This document shows, piece after piece, positions 25,154-33,617 of a stretch of 64,000 bases of DNA. This DNA comes from WHSW01 sp963767285 (GTDB taxonomy: Bacteria > Actinomycetota > Thermoleophilia > Solirubrobacterales > 70-9). The stretch spans positions 372,001 through 436,000 of the forward strand of contig CAVYDJ010000004.1 of assembly GCA_963767285.1 (NCBI GenBank). Reading direction: 5' to 3'. The notes under the pieces are model-generated. The model was not told where the DNA came from, ran no database searches, and worked only from the letters and a program-made list of their open reading frames with translations. The position numbers were made by a program, and so were the translations under genes. Position 1 is the stretch's first letter, and each line of letters begins with the position of its first letter.

Positions 25154-26314
25154 CTAGGAGGGCGGGACCATCGCGTTGATCCCGGTCGCGTCGCGGCCGA
25201 TGATCAGCTTCTGGATCTGGGACGTGCCCTCGTAGAGCGTCGTCACCCGGGCGTCGCGCAGGTAGCGCTCGACCGGATAGTCGTCGACGTATCCCGAGCC
25301 GCCGTGGACCTGGATCGCCAGGTTCGCCGCCTCGACCGCCGACTCGGTCGCGTAAAGCTTCGCGACGGAGGTCTCGACCGTCGACGGCTTGCCGGCGTCC
25401 TTGAGCATCCCCGCCCGGCGGACCAGCATCCGCGCCGCGTCGCGGCGGACGATCATGTCGGCGATCATCTCCTGGACGAGCTGGAAGCTGGCGATCGGCA
25501 CGTCGAACTGCTTGCGCTCCTTGGCGTATTCGACCGAGGCCTGGACGCAGCCCTCGATGATCCCGACGCAGCCCGCGGCGACCGAGTAGCGGCCGGAGTC
25601 GAGCGCCGACATCGCCACCTTGAACCCGTCGCCGACTTCGCCCATCAGGGCGTCGTCGCCGACCTCCACGCCGTCCAGCGCGATCTCGGCCGTGTCGGAA
25701 GCCCGCAGGCCGAGCTTGCCGTGGATCTCCTGGGTGGAGAAGCCCTCCGACTCGGTCGGCACGACGAAGCACGCGAGCCCCTTGTGCTTCTTGGCCGGGT
25801 CGGTCTGGGCGAAGATCAGCGCCACCTCGGCGACGTTGCCGAGCGAGATCCACATCTTGCCGCCGTTGATCCGCCAGCCGCCGTCGATCTTCTCGGCCCG
25901 TGTGCGCAGGTTCGCGGCGTCGGAGCCGGTGTCGGGCTCGGTCAGGCCGAAGCAGCCGAACGCCTCGCCGGAGGTCAGGTTCGGCAACCAGCGCTGCTTC
26001 TGCTCCTCCGAGCCCCAGCGCTCGATCGAGCCGCAGACGAGCGAGGTCTGCACGGAGACCACGGTCCGCATCGCCGAGTCGCCGCGCCCGACCTCCTCGA
26101 CGATCAGGCCGTAGCCCATGAAGTCGAGGCCGCGGCCGCCGTATTCCTCCGAGACCGGGGCGCCCAGGTAACCCATCTCGCCGAGCCGGCGGGCGAGCTC
26201 GAGGTCGAACTTCTGCGCCCGGTCCGACTCGCGCGCCTTCGGGATCACCTCGTTGTCGACGAAGTCCCGCGCCGTCTCGGAGATCAGCCGCTGCTCGTCG
26301 GTGAGCTCGATCAT
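25154..26314 (-). CDS. Acyl-CoA dehydrogenase
   Basis: 386 residues, the usual length. Family landmarks: CFGLTEPDTGSDAA (FAD/substrate loop, near residue 120), WISLGNVAEVALIFAQTD, and the C-terminal QVHGGSGYVDDYPVERYLRDAR with YEGTSQIQKLIIGR, the Glu of which is the catalytic base position in many members. The FAD enzyme oxidises acyl-CoA to enoyl-CoA and passes electrons to ETF. The ATG overlaps the stop of the aminotransferase gene (ATGA). Confidence 0.95.
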   Translation of the reverse strand: MIELTDEQRLISETARDFVDNEVIPKARESDRAQKFDLELARRLGEMGYLGAPVSEEYGGRGLDFMGYGLIVEEVGRGDSAMRTVVSVQTSLVCGSIERWGSEEQKQRWLPNLTSGEAFGCFGLTEPDTGSDAANLRTRAEKIDGGWRINGGKMWISLGNVAEVALIFAQTDPAKKHKGLACFVVPTESEGFSTQEIHGKLGLRASDTAEIALDGVEVGDDALMGEVGDGFKVAMSALDSGRYSVAAGCVGIIEGCVQASVEYAKERKQFDVPIASFQLVQEMIADMIVRRDAARMLVRRAGMLKDAGKPSTVETSVAKLYATESAVEAANLAIQVHGGSGYVDDYPVERYLRDARVTTLYEGTSQIQKLIIGRDATGINAMVPPS

Positions 26315-27099
26315 GCGGTCGTCCCGAGCTCGGCGGCGATCGCCGCCTCGAACGCCTCGCGGGCCCGCTCGGTGACCCGGCCGGTCTCGAACGTCGTGTC
26401 GTCGACGGCCGTCACCGGCTGGATCTCGCGGACCGTCGACGCGAGGAAGACCTCGCGCGCGCCCTGCAGGTCGGCCAGCGCGTAGTCGCCCTCCGTCACC
26501 TCCATCCCGTCGATAACCGCGCGCCGGGTGATCGAGTCGAGGATGCCCGCGCTGAGCGCGGGGGTCCGCAGTTCGCCCCCGGCGAGCCAGAAGATCGTCG
26601 AGGTCGGCGCCTCCAGCACAATCCCGTCGGGGCGGACGAGCAGTGCCTCGTCGGCGCCGGCGCCCTTGGCGATCCGGGTCGCCTGCATGTTGGCGCCGTA
26701 GGAGAGCGACTTGACGCCGTTCAGGATCAAGGTCGGCGCGTAGCGGACGGTCGCGAGCGCGACGCTGTCGAGGTGCTCGACCAGCGGCTCGATCAGGGCG
26801 ATCCGCCGGCCGCCTCGGGTGACGACCAGGCGCAGCTGCGCGTCCGCGTCGCCGTGGGCCTCGATCAGCGCGTCGATCTCGGGCGCCAGCGCGGCCCGCT
26901 GGGCATCGAGCTCGATCGCCGCCGCCGAGCGCTCGATCCGGTCGAGGTGCTCGGTGAGCGCGAACGGCCGCCCGCCGTAGAGGCGGATCACCTCGAACAC
27001 GCCATCGCCGCGGTAGAGGCCGTCGTCCTTGATCGGGATCACGGTCTCGGCGGTCGGCGCGATCACGCCGTCGACGGATGCGAGCTCTTGCACGGCCAT
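26311..27099 (-). CDS. Class IV (branched-chain/D-amino-acid type) aminotransferase
   Basis: 262 residues, fold type IV PLP enzyme. GDGVFEVIRLYGGRPFAL lies near residue 31, the PLP lysine is expected in NGVKSLSYGANMQA near residue 138, and LEAPTSTIFWLAGG then TPALSAGILDSITRR form the phosphate-binding region. It could be BCAT, D-amino-acid transaminase or aminodeoxychorismate lyase. As first gene of a beta-oxidation-type operon, a role in deaminating an amino acid whose acyl-CoA is then degraded is plausible. Confidence 0.82.
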   Translation of the reverse strand: MAVQELASVDGVIAPTAETVIPIKDDGLYRGDGVFEVIRLYGGRPFALTEHLDRIERSAAAIELDAQRAALAPEIDALIEAHGDADAQLRLVVTRGGRRIALIEPLVEHLDSVALATVRYAPTLILNGVKSLSYGANMQATRIAKGAGADEALLVRPDGIVLEAPTSTIFWLAGGELRTPALSAGILDSITRRAVIDGMEVTEGDYALADLQGAREVFLASTVREIQPVTAVDDTTFETGRVTERAREAFEAAIAAELGTTA

Positions 27100-27231
27100 C
27101 GCGGCGAGGCTATCCGAGCCGCTCGATCACCGTGGCGACGCCCTGCGGCGCGGGCCTGCAGTCGGCGATCCTCAGTGCTGTAGATGCTCTTTCGTCTGCG
27201 TGGACTCGGCGCTAGGCTCGCCTGAGTCCTG

Positions 27232-28476
27232 TCACCGGACGTTCCACCGGTACTTCTGTGCCTTGCCGACAAGTTCGCCGCCGACGGCGCGGACCTGGAA
27301 CACATGCCTGCCGTCCTTCAGGTTGCGGTACCTCGGCTCCGACGAGCACCCCTCGAACGATGCCTTGTCCAGTTTGCACTCGAGGACCGCGGAGTCATTG
27401 AAGTTATGGACCCAAAAGCTGGCGCTGTCTCCTTGGATCCGGTGGCGTTTGATTTGGACGATCGGGCCCGCGGCGCATGACTCCTTTGGTGCGACGAGGA
27501 CATCCGTCGGGTCGCTCTCCAGCGCACCGGTGAGGCCGCCGCAGTTCCATTTGTCAGGTTCGCCGTCCTTGAGCTTGAAGACGTCCTCATAGCCGCAGTC
27601 GTCGTAGACCCTGTCCTCGCCGGGGCCGCCGATGTTGAGATCACCCTCGGAGTGCTCGCACCCGGTATCGGGCTCCTCGACCAGCTGGTCGTTGCCGGCG
27701 CCGCCGTCGAGCTTGTCGCCGGCCGGATCGGTTCCCTCGAAGTCCCCGTATGTCCAAAGCGTGTCGTTGCCACCCTCGCCGTAGAGGGTGTCGACCCCGA
27801 CGCCGGAGAGCAGGTAGTCGTCTCCATCGCCACCCGACATGATCTCGTTCGCGCCGCCCGTCGAGGTGATCTTGTCGTTGCCGTCGCCGCCCGCATAGGT
27901 GCCGGTGGGGTCCCCCTCTTGAACCGAGCCGTAGATCGCATCGTCGCCGCCTTCGCCGGAGATGGTGTCGACGCCGAAGAACCCTTGGATCAGGTCGTTC
28001 CCCGAGCTTCCGGTGATCACATCGTTAGAGCCGGTCGAGAGGGTGGTGACCGTAAGGCCGGGGTCGCCCGGCTCACCCGGCGGGGGGACGCCGTCGTAAC
28101 GAAACGTGTTCGGCGCGTTGTCCGCCGCGCCGGAATTGGCGAGCCAGACGAGGAGCTCGACCATCGGAGTCGTCCCCAGGAGCCTGGGGCACTGAAGCGA
28201 GGTCGAGGTCGGCTGCGTGCACTTCGAGCTCGTGTTCGGGAGCGGAACCTCCGTGATCGGAACCGAATCGGAGAACGTGTAGCTGGTCTCGTCGCCGGTG
28301 ACCGTGAGCGTGTTCGCCTCACCGGCCCCGGCCTGGAACAGGTAGCGCTCGGTGCTGGGGTAGGCGGTAACGGTGGCGGCCGCGGCGGTCCCGGGGACCA
28401 GGAGTCCGCCGGCCATGACGATCCCGAGCGCCAACCGGCGACGCGCGCCGAACCTACGCGACCGTGCCGTTTTCAT
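27232..28476 (-). CDS. Secreted RTX-like calcium-repeat protein
   Basis: 414 residues. A basic N-terminus and hydrophobic stretch end at GTAAAA (signal peptide about 1-33). A beta-sandwich-like domain (about 35-130) is followed by at least seven Gly-Asp-rich nonapeptide-type repeats (about 145-280: GSSGNDLIQG, GEGGDDAIYG, GGDGDDYLLSG, GEGGNDTLW, GGAGNDQLVE), the RTX Ca2+ roll. The C-terminus (about 330-414) has paired cysteines. It is likely a Ca2+-folded extracellular protein. No type I secretion genes are nearby; a Sec signal is used. Confidence 0.85.
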   Translation of the reverse strand: MKTARSRRFGARRRLALGIVMAGGLLVPGTAAAATVTAYPSTERYLFQAGAGEANTLTVTGDETSYTFSDSVPITEVPLPNTSSKCTQPTSTSLQCPRLLGTTPMVELLVWLANSGAADNAPNTFRYDGVPPPGEPGDPGLTVTTLSTGSNDVITGSSGNDLIQGFFGVDTISGEGGDDAIYGSVQEGDPTGTYAGGDGNDKITSTGGANEIMSGGDGDDYLLSGVGVDTLYGEGGNDTLWTYGDFEGTDPAGDKLDGGAGNDQLVEEPDTGCEHSEGDLNIGGPGEDRVYDDCGYEDVFKLKDGEPDKWNCGGLTGALESDPTDVLVAPKESCAAGPIVQIKRHRIQGDSASFWVHNFNDSAVLECKLDKASFEGCSSEPRYRNLKDGRHVFQVRAVGGELVGKAQKYRWNVR

Positions 28477-28610
28477 GGTGAGCCTTCCCCGCGATGGTGG
28501 GTTCAGGCGAACACCAAGCAGATGGCGAGCAGGGCATCCCTGCGAGTCGGCCGATCAGCATCCGTCCAACGCTAGGTCACGAACGTAACACAGTATTCAC
28601 GCTTTTCAGA

Positions 28611-29831
28611 TCACGTACGGGGATTCTCGATCACTGTCGCCAGCCCCTGGCCGACGCCGACGCACAGCGCAGCGACTCCGTAGCGGGCGCCGCGGCGGCG
28701 CAGCTCCCAGGCCAGCGCGGTCACCAGGCGGGCGCCCGAGCAACCCAGGGGGTGGCCGAGGGCGATCGCGCCGCCGTTCACGTTCAGCCGCTCCTCGTCG
28801 ATGCCGAGCTCGCGTACGCACGCGAGCACCTGGGCGGCGAACGCCTCGTTGATCTCGATCAGGTCGATGTCGCCGAGCTCGAGCCCGGCGGCGTCGAGGG
28901 CGCGGCGGATCGCGGGGATCGGGCCGATCCCCATGACGGCGGGGTCGACGCCGGCGACGCCGCTGGCGACGACCCGCGCCAGCGGCTCGGCGCCGAGCTC
29001 GGCGGCCTTGGCCTCAGAGGCGAGGACCACGCAGGCGGCGCCGTCGTTGAGGGTCGAGGCATTGCCTGCGGTCACGGTGCCGCCCTCGCGGAAGGCGGGC
29101 TTCAGGGCCGCCAGCCGCTCGAGGGTCGTGTCGTCGCGCGGCCCCTCGTCAGCATCGACCGTGACCGTCTCGCCGCGCTTCGCCCCGGGCGCCTCGACCG
29201 GGATCAGCTGCTCGTCGAAAAGGCCGTCGCGCTGGGCGGCGACGGCGCGCTGGTGGCTGCGCAGCGCGAACGCGTCCTGGTCTTCCCGTGAGATGCCGTA
29301 GCGCTCGGCGACGTTCTCGGCGGTCTCGCCCATCGCCTCGGTCGAGTAGCGCTCGGCCATCCGAGGGTTGATCAGCCGCCAGCCGAGGGCCGTGTCGTGC
29401 AGGGTCTGCGGGCCGCGGGCGAGCGGAGTTTCGGGCTTCTCCATCACCCAGGGCGCGCGGCTCATCGACTCCGAGCCACCGGCGAGGTACAGGTCGGCCT
29501 CGCCCAGCCGCAGCGCCCGCGACGCCTGGTTGACCGCCTCCAGACCGGAGGCGCAGAGGCGGTTCACGGTCACGCCCGGAATCTCGACCGGCAGCCCGGC
29601 GAGCAGGGCGGCCATCCGGGCGACGTCGCGGTTGTCCTCGCCGGCCTGGTTGGCCGCGCCCCAGAACACATCCGTGATCTGGGCCGGGTCCAGACCGGTC
29701 CGCTCGACCGCCGCCGCGATGGTCCCGGCCGCGAGGTCGTCGGGCCGCACGCCGGCGAGCGCGCCGCGGTAGCGGCCCACCGGCGTGCGCACGGCATCGA
29801 TGATCAGCGCCTCGGACAGGCTCGCGATCAT
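28611..29831 (-). CDS. Acetyl-CoA acyltransferase (thiolase)
   Basis: 406 residues. The nucleophilic Cys is in NRLCASGLEAVNQA (near residue 93), and the C-terminal His and Cys lie in NGGAIALGHPLGCSGAR and ALCVGVGQG. It cleaves 3-ketoacyl-CoA, or condenses acyl-CoAs, completing the beta-oxidation set encoded downstream, although it is separated by the RTX-like gene. The long form resembles beta-ketoadipyl-CoA thiolase (PcaF/PaaE), but the chain-length specificity cannot be read. Confidence 0.94.
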   Translation of the reverse strand: MIASLSEALIIDAVRTPVGRYRGALAGVRPDDLAAGTIAAAVERTGLDPAQITDVFWGAANQAGEDNRDVARMAALLAGLPVEIPGVTVNRLCASGLEAVNQASRALRLGEADLYLAGGSESMSRAPWVMEKPETPLARGPQTLHDTALGWRLINPRMAERYSTEAMGETAENVAERYGISREDQDAFALRSHQRAVAAQRDGLFDEQLIPVEAPGAKRGETVTVDADEGPRDDTTLERLAALKPAFREGGTVTAGNASTLNDGAACVVLASEAKAAELGAEPLARVVASGVAGVDPAVMGIGPIPAIRRALDAAGLELGDIDLIEINEAFAAQVLACVRELGIDEERLNVNGGAIALGHPLGCSGARLVTALAWELRRRGARYGVAALCVGVGQGLATVIENPRT

Positions 29832-29854
29832 GCCATCTCGCCTATGGTGGACGC

Positions 29855-30178
29855 GTGGACTTCATGTTCATCACCATGGGCGTGATCGGAGTGATCGTCC
29901 TCTGCCTCGTGCTCCTCGCTCGCGCCTACCCAGGCAGTGGCGCCGACCTGGTCGACTGGAAGCCGACCCGCTCGCACGAGCTCGAGGCGCAACTCGAGGT
30001 CGACGACGTCCAGCAGATGATCGAGGCGCAGAACGAGTACCGGCGCAAGCGTGGCGCACCGGAGCTGACCGAGGACGACGCGAACCGCATGGCGCGCGAG
30101 GACGAGGCGGTCCGCGAGCGCGCCCGGCGCAGCAACGAGGCGCGCCTCGACGAGCTCGAGGACGAGTACGGCATCTAG
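29855..30178 (+). CDS. Small membrane-anchored helical protein
   Basis: 107 residues, GTG start. One N-terminal membrane helix (about 2-22) is followed by a highly charged, alpha-helical tail (DVQQMIEAQNEYRRKRG, EDEAVRERARRS) that may form a coiled coil. There are no conserved enzyme motifs. It is divergent from the thiolase and 15 bases upstream of a Rossmann-fold gene, so these two may be co-transcribed. Confidence 0.7.
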   Translation: MDFMFITMGVIGVIVLCLVLLARAYPGSGADLVDWKPTRSHELEAQLEVDDVQQMIEAQNEYRRKRGAPELTEDDANRMAREDEAVRERARRSNEARLDELEDEYGI

Positions 30179-30193
30179 CGAGGAGCGGGGGCG

Positions 30194-30664
30194 TTGGCGC
30201 GAGCGCTGATCGTCGGTTGCGGCTGCCGCGGTCGCCGGCTCGGCGGCGCGCTGCAGGAGGCCGGCTGGGTCGTCCGCGGCACCAGCCGCACACGGGCGGG
30301 CGCGGCGGCGATCGAGGAGGCGGGAATCGAGGCCGCGGTCGCCGACCCCGACCGGATCGTGACCGTGCTCGACGCGATCGAGGGCGTCTCGCTGATCTAC
30401 TGGCTGTTCGGGACCGTGCCCGACGCCGATCTGCACGGTCCGCGCCTCGAGCGGTTGCTCGAAGAGATCGTCGACACGCCGGTCCGGGCGCTGGTCTACG
30501 AGCTCAACGCCGAGCTCGACCCGGCGGCGGCGACGGCGGCCTTCGAGGCGCTGCGCTCGGCAAACGAGCGCTGGCGAATCCCGTTCGAGGTCGTGGCGGC
30601 CGAGTACGGCAGCGACGAATGGCTCGCGGGGATGGTGGCTGCGGCGCGCGAGCTGGTTGGCTGA
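30194..30664 (+). CDS. Short NAD(P)-binding Rossmann-fold protein
   Basis: 156 residues, TTG start with a GAGGAGC SD. The N-terminus VGCGCRGRRLGGALQEAG is a Gly-rich dinucleotide loop, and the rest resembles a shortened epimerase-like fold. The catalytic YxxxK is not evident, so it may bind without catalysis. It follows the helical membrane protein. Confidence 0.65.
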   Translation: MARALIVGCGCRGRRLGGALQEAGWVVRGTSRTRAGAAAIEEAGIEAAVADPDRIVTVLDAIEGVSLIYWLFGTVPDADLHGPRLERLLEEIVDTPVRALVYELNAELDPAAATAAFEALRSANERWRIPFEVVAAEYGSDEWLAGMVAAARELVG

Positions 30665-30675
30665 GCCCAGCCTGG

Positions 30676-31032
30676 CTACTCGAGCTCGTTGGCCTTCTGG
30701 TCGCTGCCGGTCCAGGGGGCCTGATCCTCGACCTTGGCCGGCGGCTTGTCGAGGTCGTCGGCGAGGGTCTTGAGCCCGAAGGCGCCGGCGCCGACCACGA
30801 TGACCACGAGCAGGTAGGTGACGATCTGGCGGGTCGGCGAGGCGCTGTACCGCCCCCCGATGACCTGACGGCGCTTGTCGAGCCCCATCGCATCCTTGTC
30901 CGACTGCTCTTGCCCGGCCAGCCGCTCCTCCGCCGGACGCTTGTCGAACTTCGTATTGGGACCGATCGACGGAGCGGGGGTATCGCTAATGTCGACGGTC
31001 TCGGTTTTGTCCTTGGACTCGCCCTCACCCAT
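30676..31032 (-). CDS. Single-helix membrane protein with charged N-terminus
   Basis: 118 residues. A polar N-terminal region of about 68 residues (MGEGESKDKTETVDIS...) precedes one membrane helix (about 70-90, VTYLLVVIVVGAGAFGL) and a short C-terminal tail. It is convergent with the Rossmann gene and divergent from the beta-lactamase-fold gene (20-base gap). No recognised family. Confidence 0.65.
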   Translation of the reverse strand: MGEGESKDKTETVDISDTPAPSIGPNTKFDKRPAEERLAGQEQSDKDAMGLDKRRQVIGGRYSASPTRQIVTYLLVVIVVGAGAFGLKTLADDLDKPPAKVEDQAPWTGSDQKANELE

Positions 31033-31052
31033 CCCATCGGCACGATAACCGG

Positions 31053-31841
31053 ATGAATCCCCGGACGCGCCGATTCACGATCGCCGCGATTGCAGCCTGC
31101 CTGGTCACCGGTCAGGCGACGGCGCATGCGCCAGAACGCCACTTCCAGTGGGCGAAACGGGTGGCGGCGGCGAAGGAGTTCGCCGAGACCCGCGCCGGGC
31201 GGATCTCGTTCGCCGTCGTCGACGAGACGGGGGACATGCACGCCTCGCACCCCGACCGGGTCCACAACTCGGCGAGCGTGGTGAAGGTGCTGTTCATGGT
31301 CACGCTGCTGCGAGACAAGGGCGTGCGCCACGACGACCTGACCGCTTCCGAGAAGGCGCTGCTGGAGCCGATGATCCAGCGCTCCGACAACGCCGCCGCG
31401 ACCGCGATCTTCAACCGGGTCGGCCAGGAGGCGCTGTACCGGGTCGCCGACGACATCGGACTCGATCACTTCACCACACAGCCGACCTGGGGACTGACGA
31501 CGATCACCGCGGGCTCGCAGGCTCGCTTCTTCAGCCGCATCGAGGAATACATCCCGAAGCGCCACCGGCGCTACGCGATGCACCTGTTGACGAAGATCGT
31601 CCCCTCGCAGCGCTGGGGAATCCCGCCGGTCGCGCCGGACGGCTGGACGCTTCACTTCAAGGGCGGCTGGTCGGGGGCGCCGAGCTGGCGGGTGAACCAG
31701 GTGATGTTGCTGCGCCGGGCCCCGCGCCGGGTCGCGGTCGCGATCCTGACCCGCGAGCAGCCGTCGATGGCCTACGGGACCGAGTCGATCGAGGGCGTGG
31801 CGAAGCGCTTGCTCGACGGCTACAACGCCGTCAGTCGTTGA
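31053..31841 (+). CDS. Class A beta-lactamase-fold serine hydrolase
   Basis: 262 residues with a signal peptide (about 1-25). The active-site Ser-x-x-Lys is in HNSASVVKVLF (SVVK), the SDN loop in QRSDNAAAT, and the third motif in HFKGGWSG as KGG in place of KTG. These are class A beta-lactamase/D,D-peptidase hallmarks. The omega-loop Glu166 is not evident, so it may be a peptidoglycan hydrolase or inactive on beta-lactams. It converges with the Nudix gene, overlapping by 11 bases. Confidence 0.82.
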   Translation: MNPRTRRFTIAAIAACLVTGQATAHAPERHFQWAKRVAAAKEFAETRAGRISFAVVDETGDMHASHPDRVHNSASVVKVLFMVTLLRDKGVRHDDLTASEKALLEPMIQRSDNAAATAIFNRVGQEALYRVADDIGLDHFTTQPTWGLTTITAGSQARFFSRIEEYIPKRHRRYAMHLLTKIVPSQRWGIPPVAPDGWTLHFKGGWSGAPSWRVNQVMLLRRAPRRVAVAILTREQPSMAYGTESIEGVAKRLLDGYNAVSR

Positions 31842-32337
31842 TCCGCTGCAGCAGCTCACCCAAGATCCTGGCGGTAGCGCCCCAGATCAGGTGCTCGCCC
31901 ACCAGGTAGGTCGGGGTGCGGATCGGGACGCCGCGGCGGACCAGGCGGCGCATCGCGAAGCTCTCGCGCAGCTCGTCGACGGTGAACGCGAGCACGGTCT
32001 CGACCTCGGCCGGATTGGCCACGAACCCGTCGAGCTCGTTTCCGATCAGGCCGACGAACGGATGGACCTTGTAGTTGGTGACGAAGGTGCCGATCGGCGG
32101 GAGGGCACCGACCACCTCGACTCGATCGGGAGGTAGGCCGATCTCCTCCTCCGCCTCGCGCAGCGCGGTGAGCAGCAGCGAGTCATCGGCCTGGTCCTGG
32201 CGCCCGCCGGGAAACGAGATCTCGCCAGCGTGGCGGCGCAGGTCCTGGCGGCGTTCGGTGAAGACCAGCCCGGGCTTGTCGGGCCAGCCATAGATCGGCA
32301 CCAGCACCGCCGCCTCGGTGCGCCCGTGCGCGTCCAT
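31831..32337 (-). CDS. Nudix hydrolase (CoA pyrophosphatase-like)
   Basis: 168 residues. The Nudix box is ISFPGGRQDQADDSLLLTAL followed by REAEEEIGL, and the preceding ERRQDLRRHAGE is the typical CoA-diphosphatase lead-in. The ATG is preceded by a GAGGAGG SD eight bases upstream, which favours it over a longer reading from a CTG at 32397. It probably hydrolyses CoA or related nucleotides. It is last in the minus-strand operon with DUF1015, ATR, OsmC and SDR genes. Confidence 0.88.
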   Translation of the reverse strand: MDAHGRTEAAVLVPIYGWPDKPGLVFTERRQDLRRHAGEISFPGGRQDQADDSLLLTALREAEEEIGLPPDRVEVVGALPPIGTFVTNYKVHPFVGLIGNELDGFVANPAEVETVLAFTVDELRESFAMRRLVRRGVPIRTPTYLVGEHLIWGATARILGELLQRIND

Positions 32338-32393
32338 CGCCTCGGCCTCCTCGGGGCTCAGGAGCGCCGCCCGCAGGTCGTCGGCCTTCGCGC

Positions 32394-33203
32394 TCAGATG
32401 ATCACCTGCACGGTGCCGCCGTCGACCGACCAGGCGGCCCCGGCGACATAGGAGGCCCGCTCGGAGGCGAGGAAGGCGATCGCCGACGCGATCTCCTCGC
32501 TGTCGGCGAGCCGGCCGATCGGGCGCTTTCGTCCCGCCGTGCGCAGCGCCTCCTCCCGGGTCTCGATGCCGCCGTGCTCCTTCGACTGGTCGAGCAGTCC
32601 GCCCTCGTCCATCCAAAGCTCCGACTTGGTCGGGCCCGGGCAGATCGCGTTGACCAGGACGCCGTCGGCCGCGTAGCGGTCGGCGAACAGCCGCGACAGC
32701 GAGAGCTCGGCCGCCTTCGCGACGGAGTACTCCGGCATGTGCGCGGACGGGCGCTTGCCGGCGGTCGAGGAGACGTTGACGACCCGTCCCCACTCGCGCT
32801 CGGCCATCCCGGGGATCGCGGCGCGCATCGCCCGCAGCGGCGCCATCACGTTCAGCTCCCAGGCCTCGTACCAGTCGGCGTCGGGAACGTCCTCGAGGTT
32901 GCGCCAGCGTGCGGTGCCCGCGTTGTTGACGAGCACGTCGAGCTTGCCGAAGCGCTCAGAGGCTTCGACCACGATCCGCTCGCCGGCGTCGGGGTCGGTG
33001 ACGTCGAGGGCGAGCACGGCCAGTTCCGCGCCGGCGACCGCGTGCTCGCGGCATTCCTCGGCGGCCTCGGCAAGGCCGTCGGCGCCGCGGGCGACGAGCA
33101 GCACCGACGCGCCCTCGGCGACCAGGTGGGCTGCGGTCGCGCGACCGATCCCGCGGCTCGCGCCCGTCACGGCGCAGGCCCTGCCGGCCAGCCCGAGGTC
33201 CAT
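32394..33203 (-). CDS. Short-chain dehydrogenase/reductase (SDR)
   Basis: 269 residues. NAD(P)-binding GASRGIGRA lies near residue 14, NNAG near 88, the catalytic Ser in NVSSTAG and YSVAK (Tyr-Lys) near 155, and a C-terminal SYVAGAAWSVDGG. Start chosen at ATG 33203, overlapping the OsmC stop; a longer 5' reading would lengthen the N-terminus with non-SDR sequence. The substrate is unknown. Confidence 0.9.
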   Translation of the reverse strand: MDLGLAGRACAVTGASRGIGRATAAHLVAEGASVLLVARGADGLAEAAEECREHAVAGAELAVLALDVTDPDAGERIVVEASERFGKLDVLVNNAGTARWRNLEDVPDADWYEAWELNVMAPLRAMRAAIPGMAEREWGRVVNVSSTAGKRPSAHMPEYSVAKAAELSLSRLFADRYAADGVLVNAICPGPTKSELWMDEGGLLDQSKEHGGIETREEALRTAGRKRPIGRLADSEEIASAIAFLASERASYVAGAAWSVDGGTVQVII

Positions 33204-33617
33204 CAGCCGATCTCGATCCGATCGTGGATCACGACCTCGGTCTCTCCCGACAGCGCCCGGTGGACCGGGCACTTGCCGGCGATCACCAGTAGGCGGTCGC
33301 GCTGCTCGTCAGTGATCGTCTCCGGGACCCTGAGCGTCACGGTGATCTCCTCGAACGCCGAGCCCGGCCCCTGATCGATCTCGACCTCGCACTCGACCGC
33401 GCCGAGCTCCCAGCCCTTCATCGCCGCGTACATCTCGCAGGTGATCGCCGTGCAGGCCGCCAGTCCGGCGGCGGCAGCGCGGGTGGGGGAGGGGCCCGGT
33501 ATCGGCGCCGCCGCGGTCGACCGGCTCGTCGATCACGATCGTGTGGCCGCTGTCGATCGCGACCTCGTGGGTGAAGCCGTCGCGACGGCGGGCGACGACT
33601 CGAATGTCCGCCGTCAT
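33203..33617 (-). pseudogene. OsmC/Ohr-family protein, broken by one frameshift
   Basis: The N-terminal part (MTADIRVVARRRDGFTHEVA...GGADTGP, from ATG 33617) and the C-terminal part (SPTRAAAAGLAACTAITCEM...KCPVHRALSG, to stop 33203) form one OsmC fold of about 138 residues but lie in different frames. The junction is a GGGG run on the plus strand at 33491-33494 (CCCC in the gene); removing one base restores the family motif DTGPSPT. The peroxidatic Cys pair (AACTAITC, AGKCPVH) is intact. This is either a recent one-base insertion or a homopolymer sequencing error. Confidence 0.75.

Noticed and set aside
32338..32397. A possible CTG start for the Nudix gene (CTGA overlap with the SDR stop)
   Set aside because: An ATG at 32337 has a GAGGAGG SD at ideal spacing, and no Nudix motif lies in the extra 20 residues.
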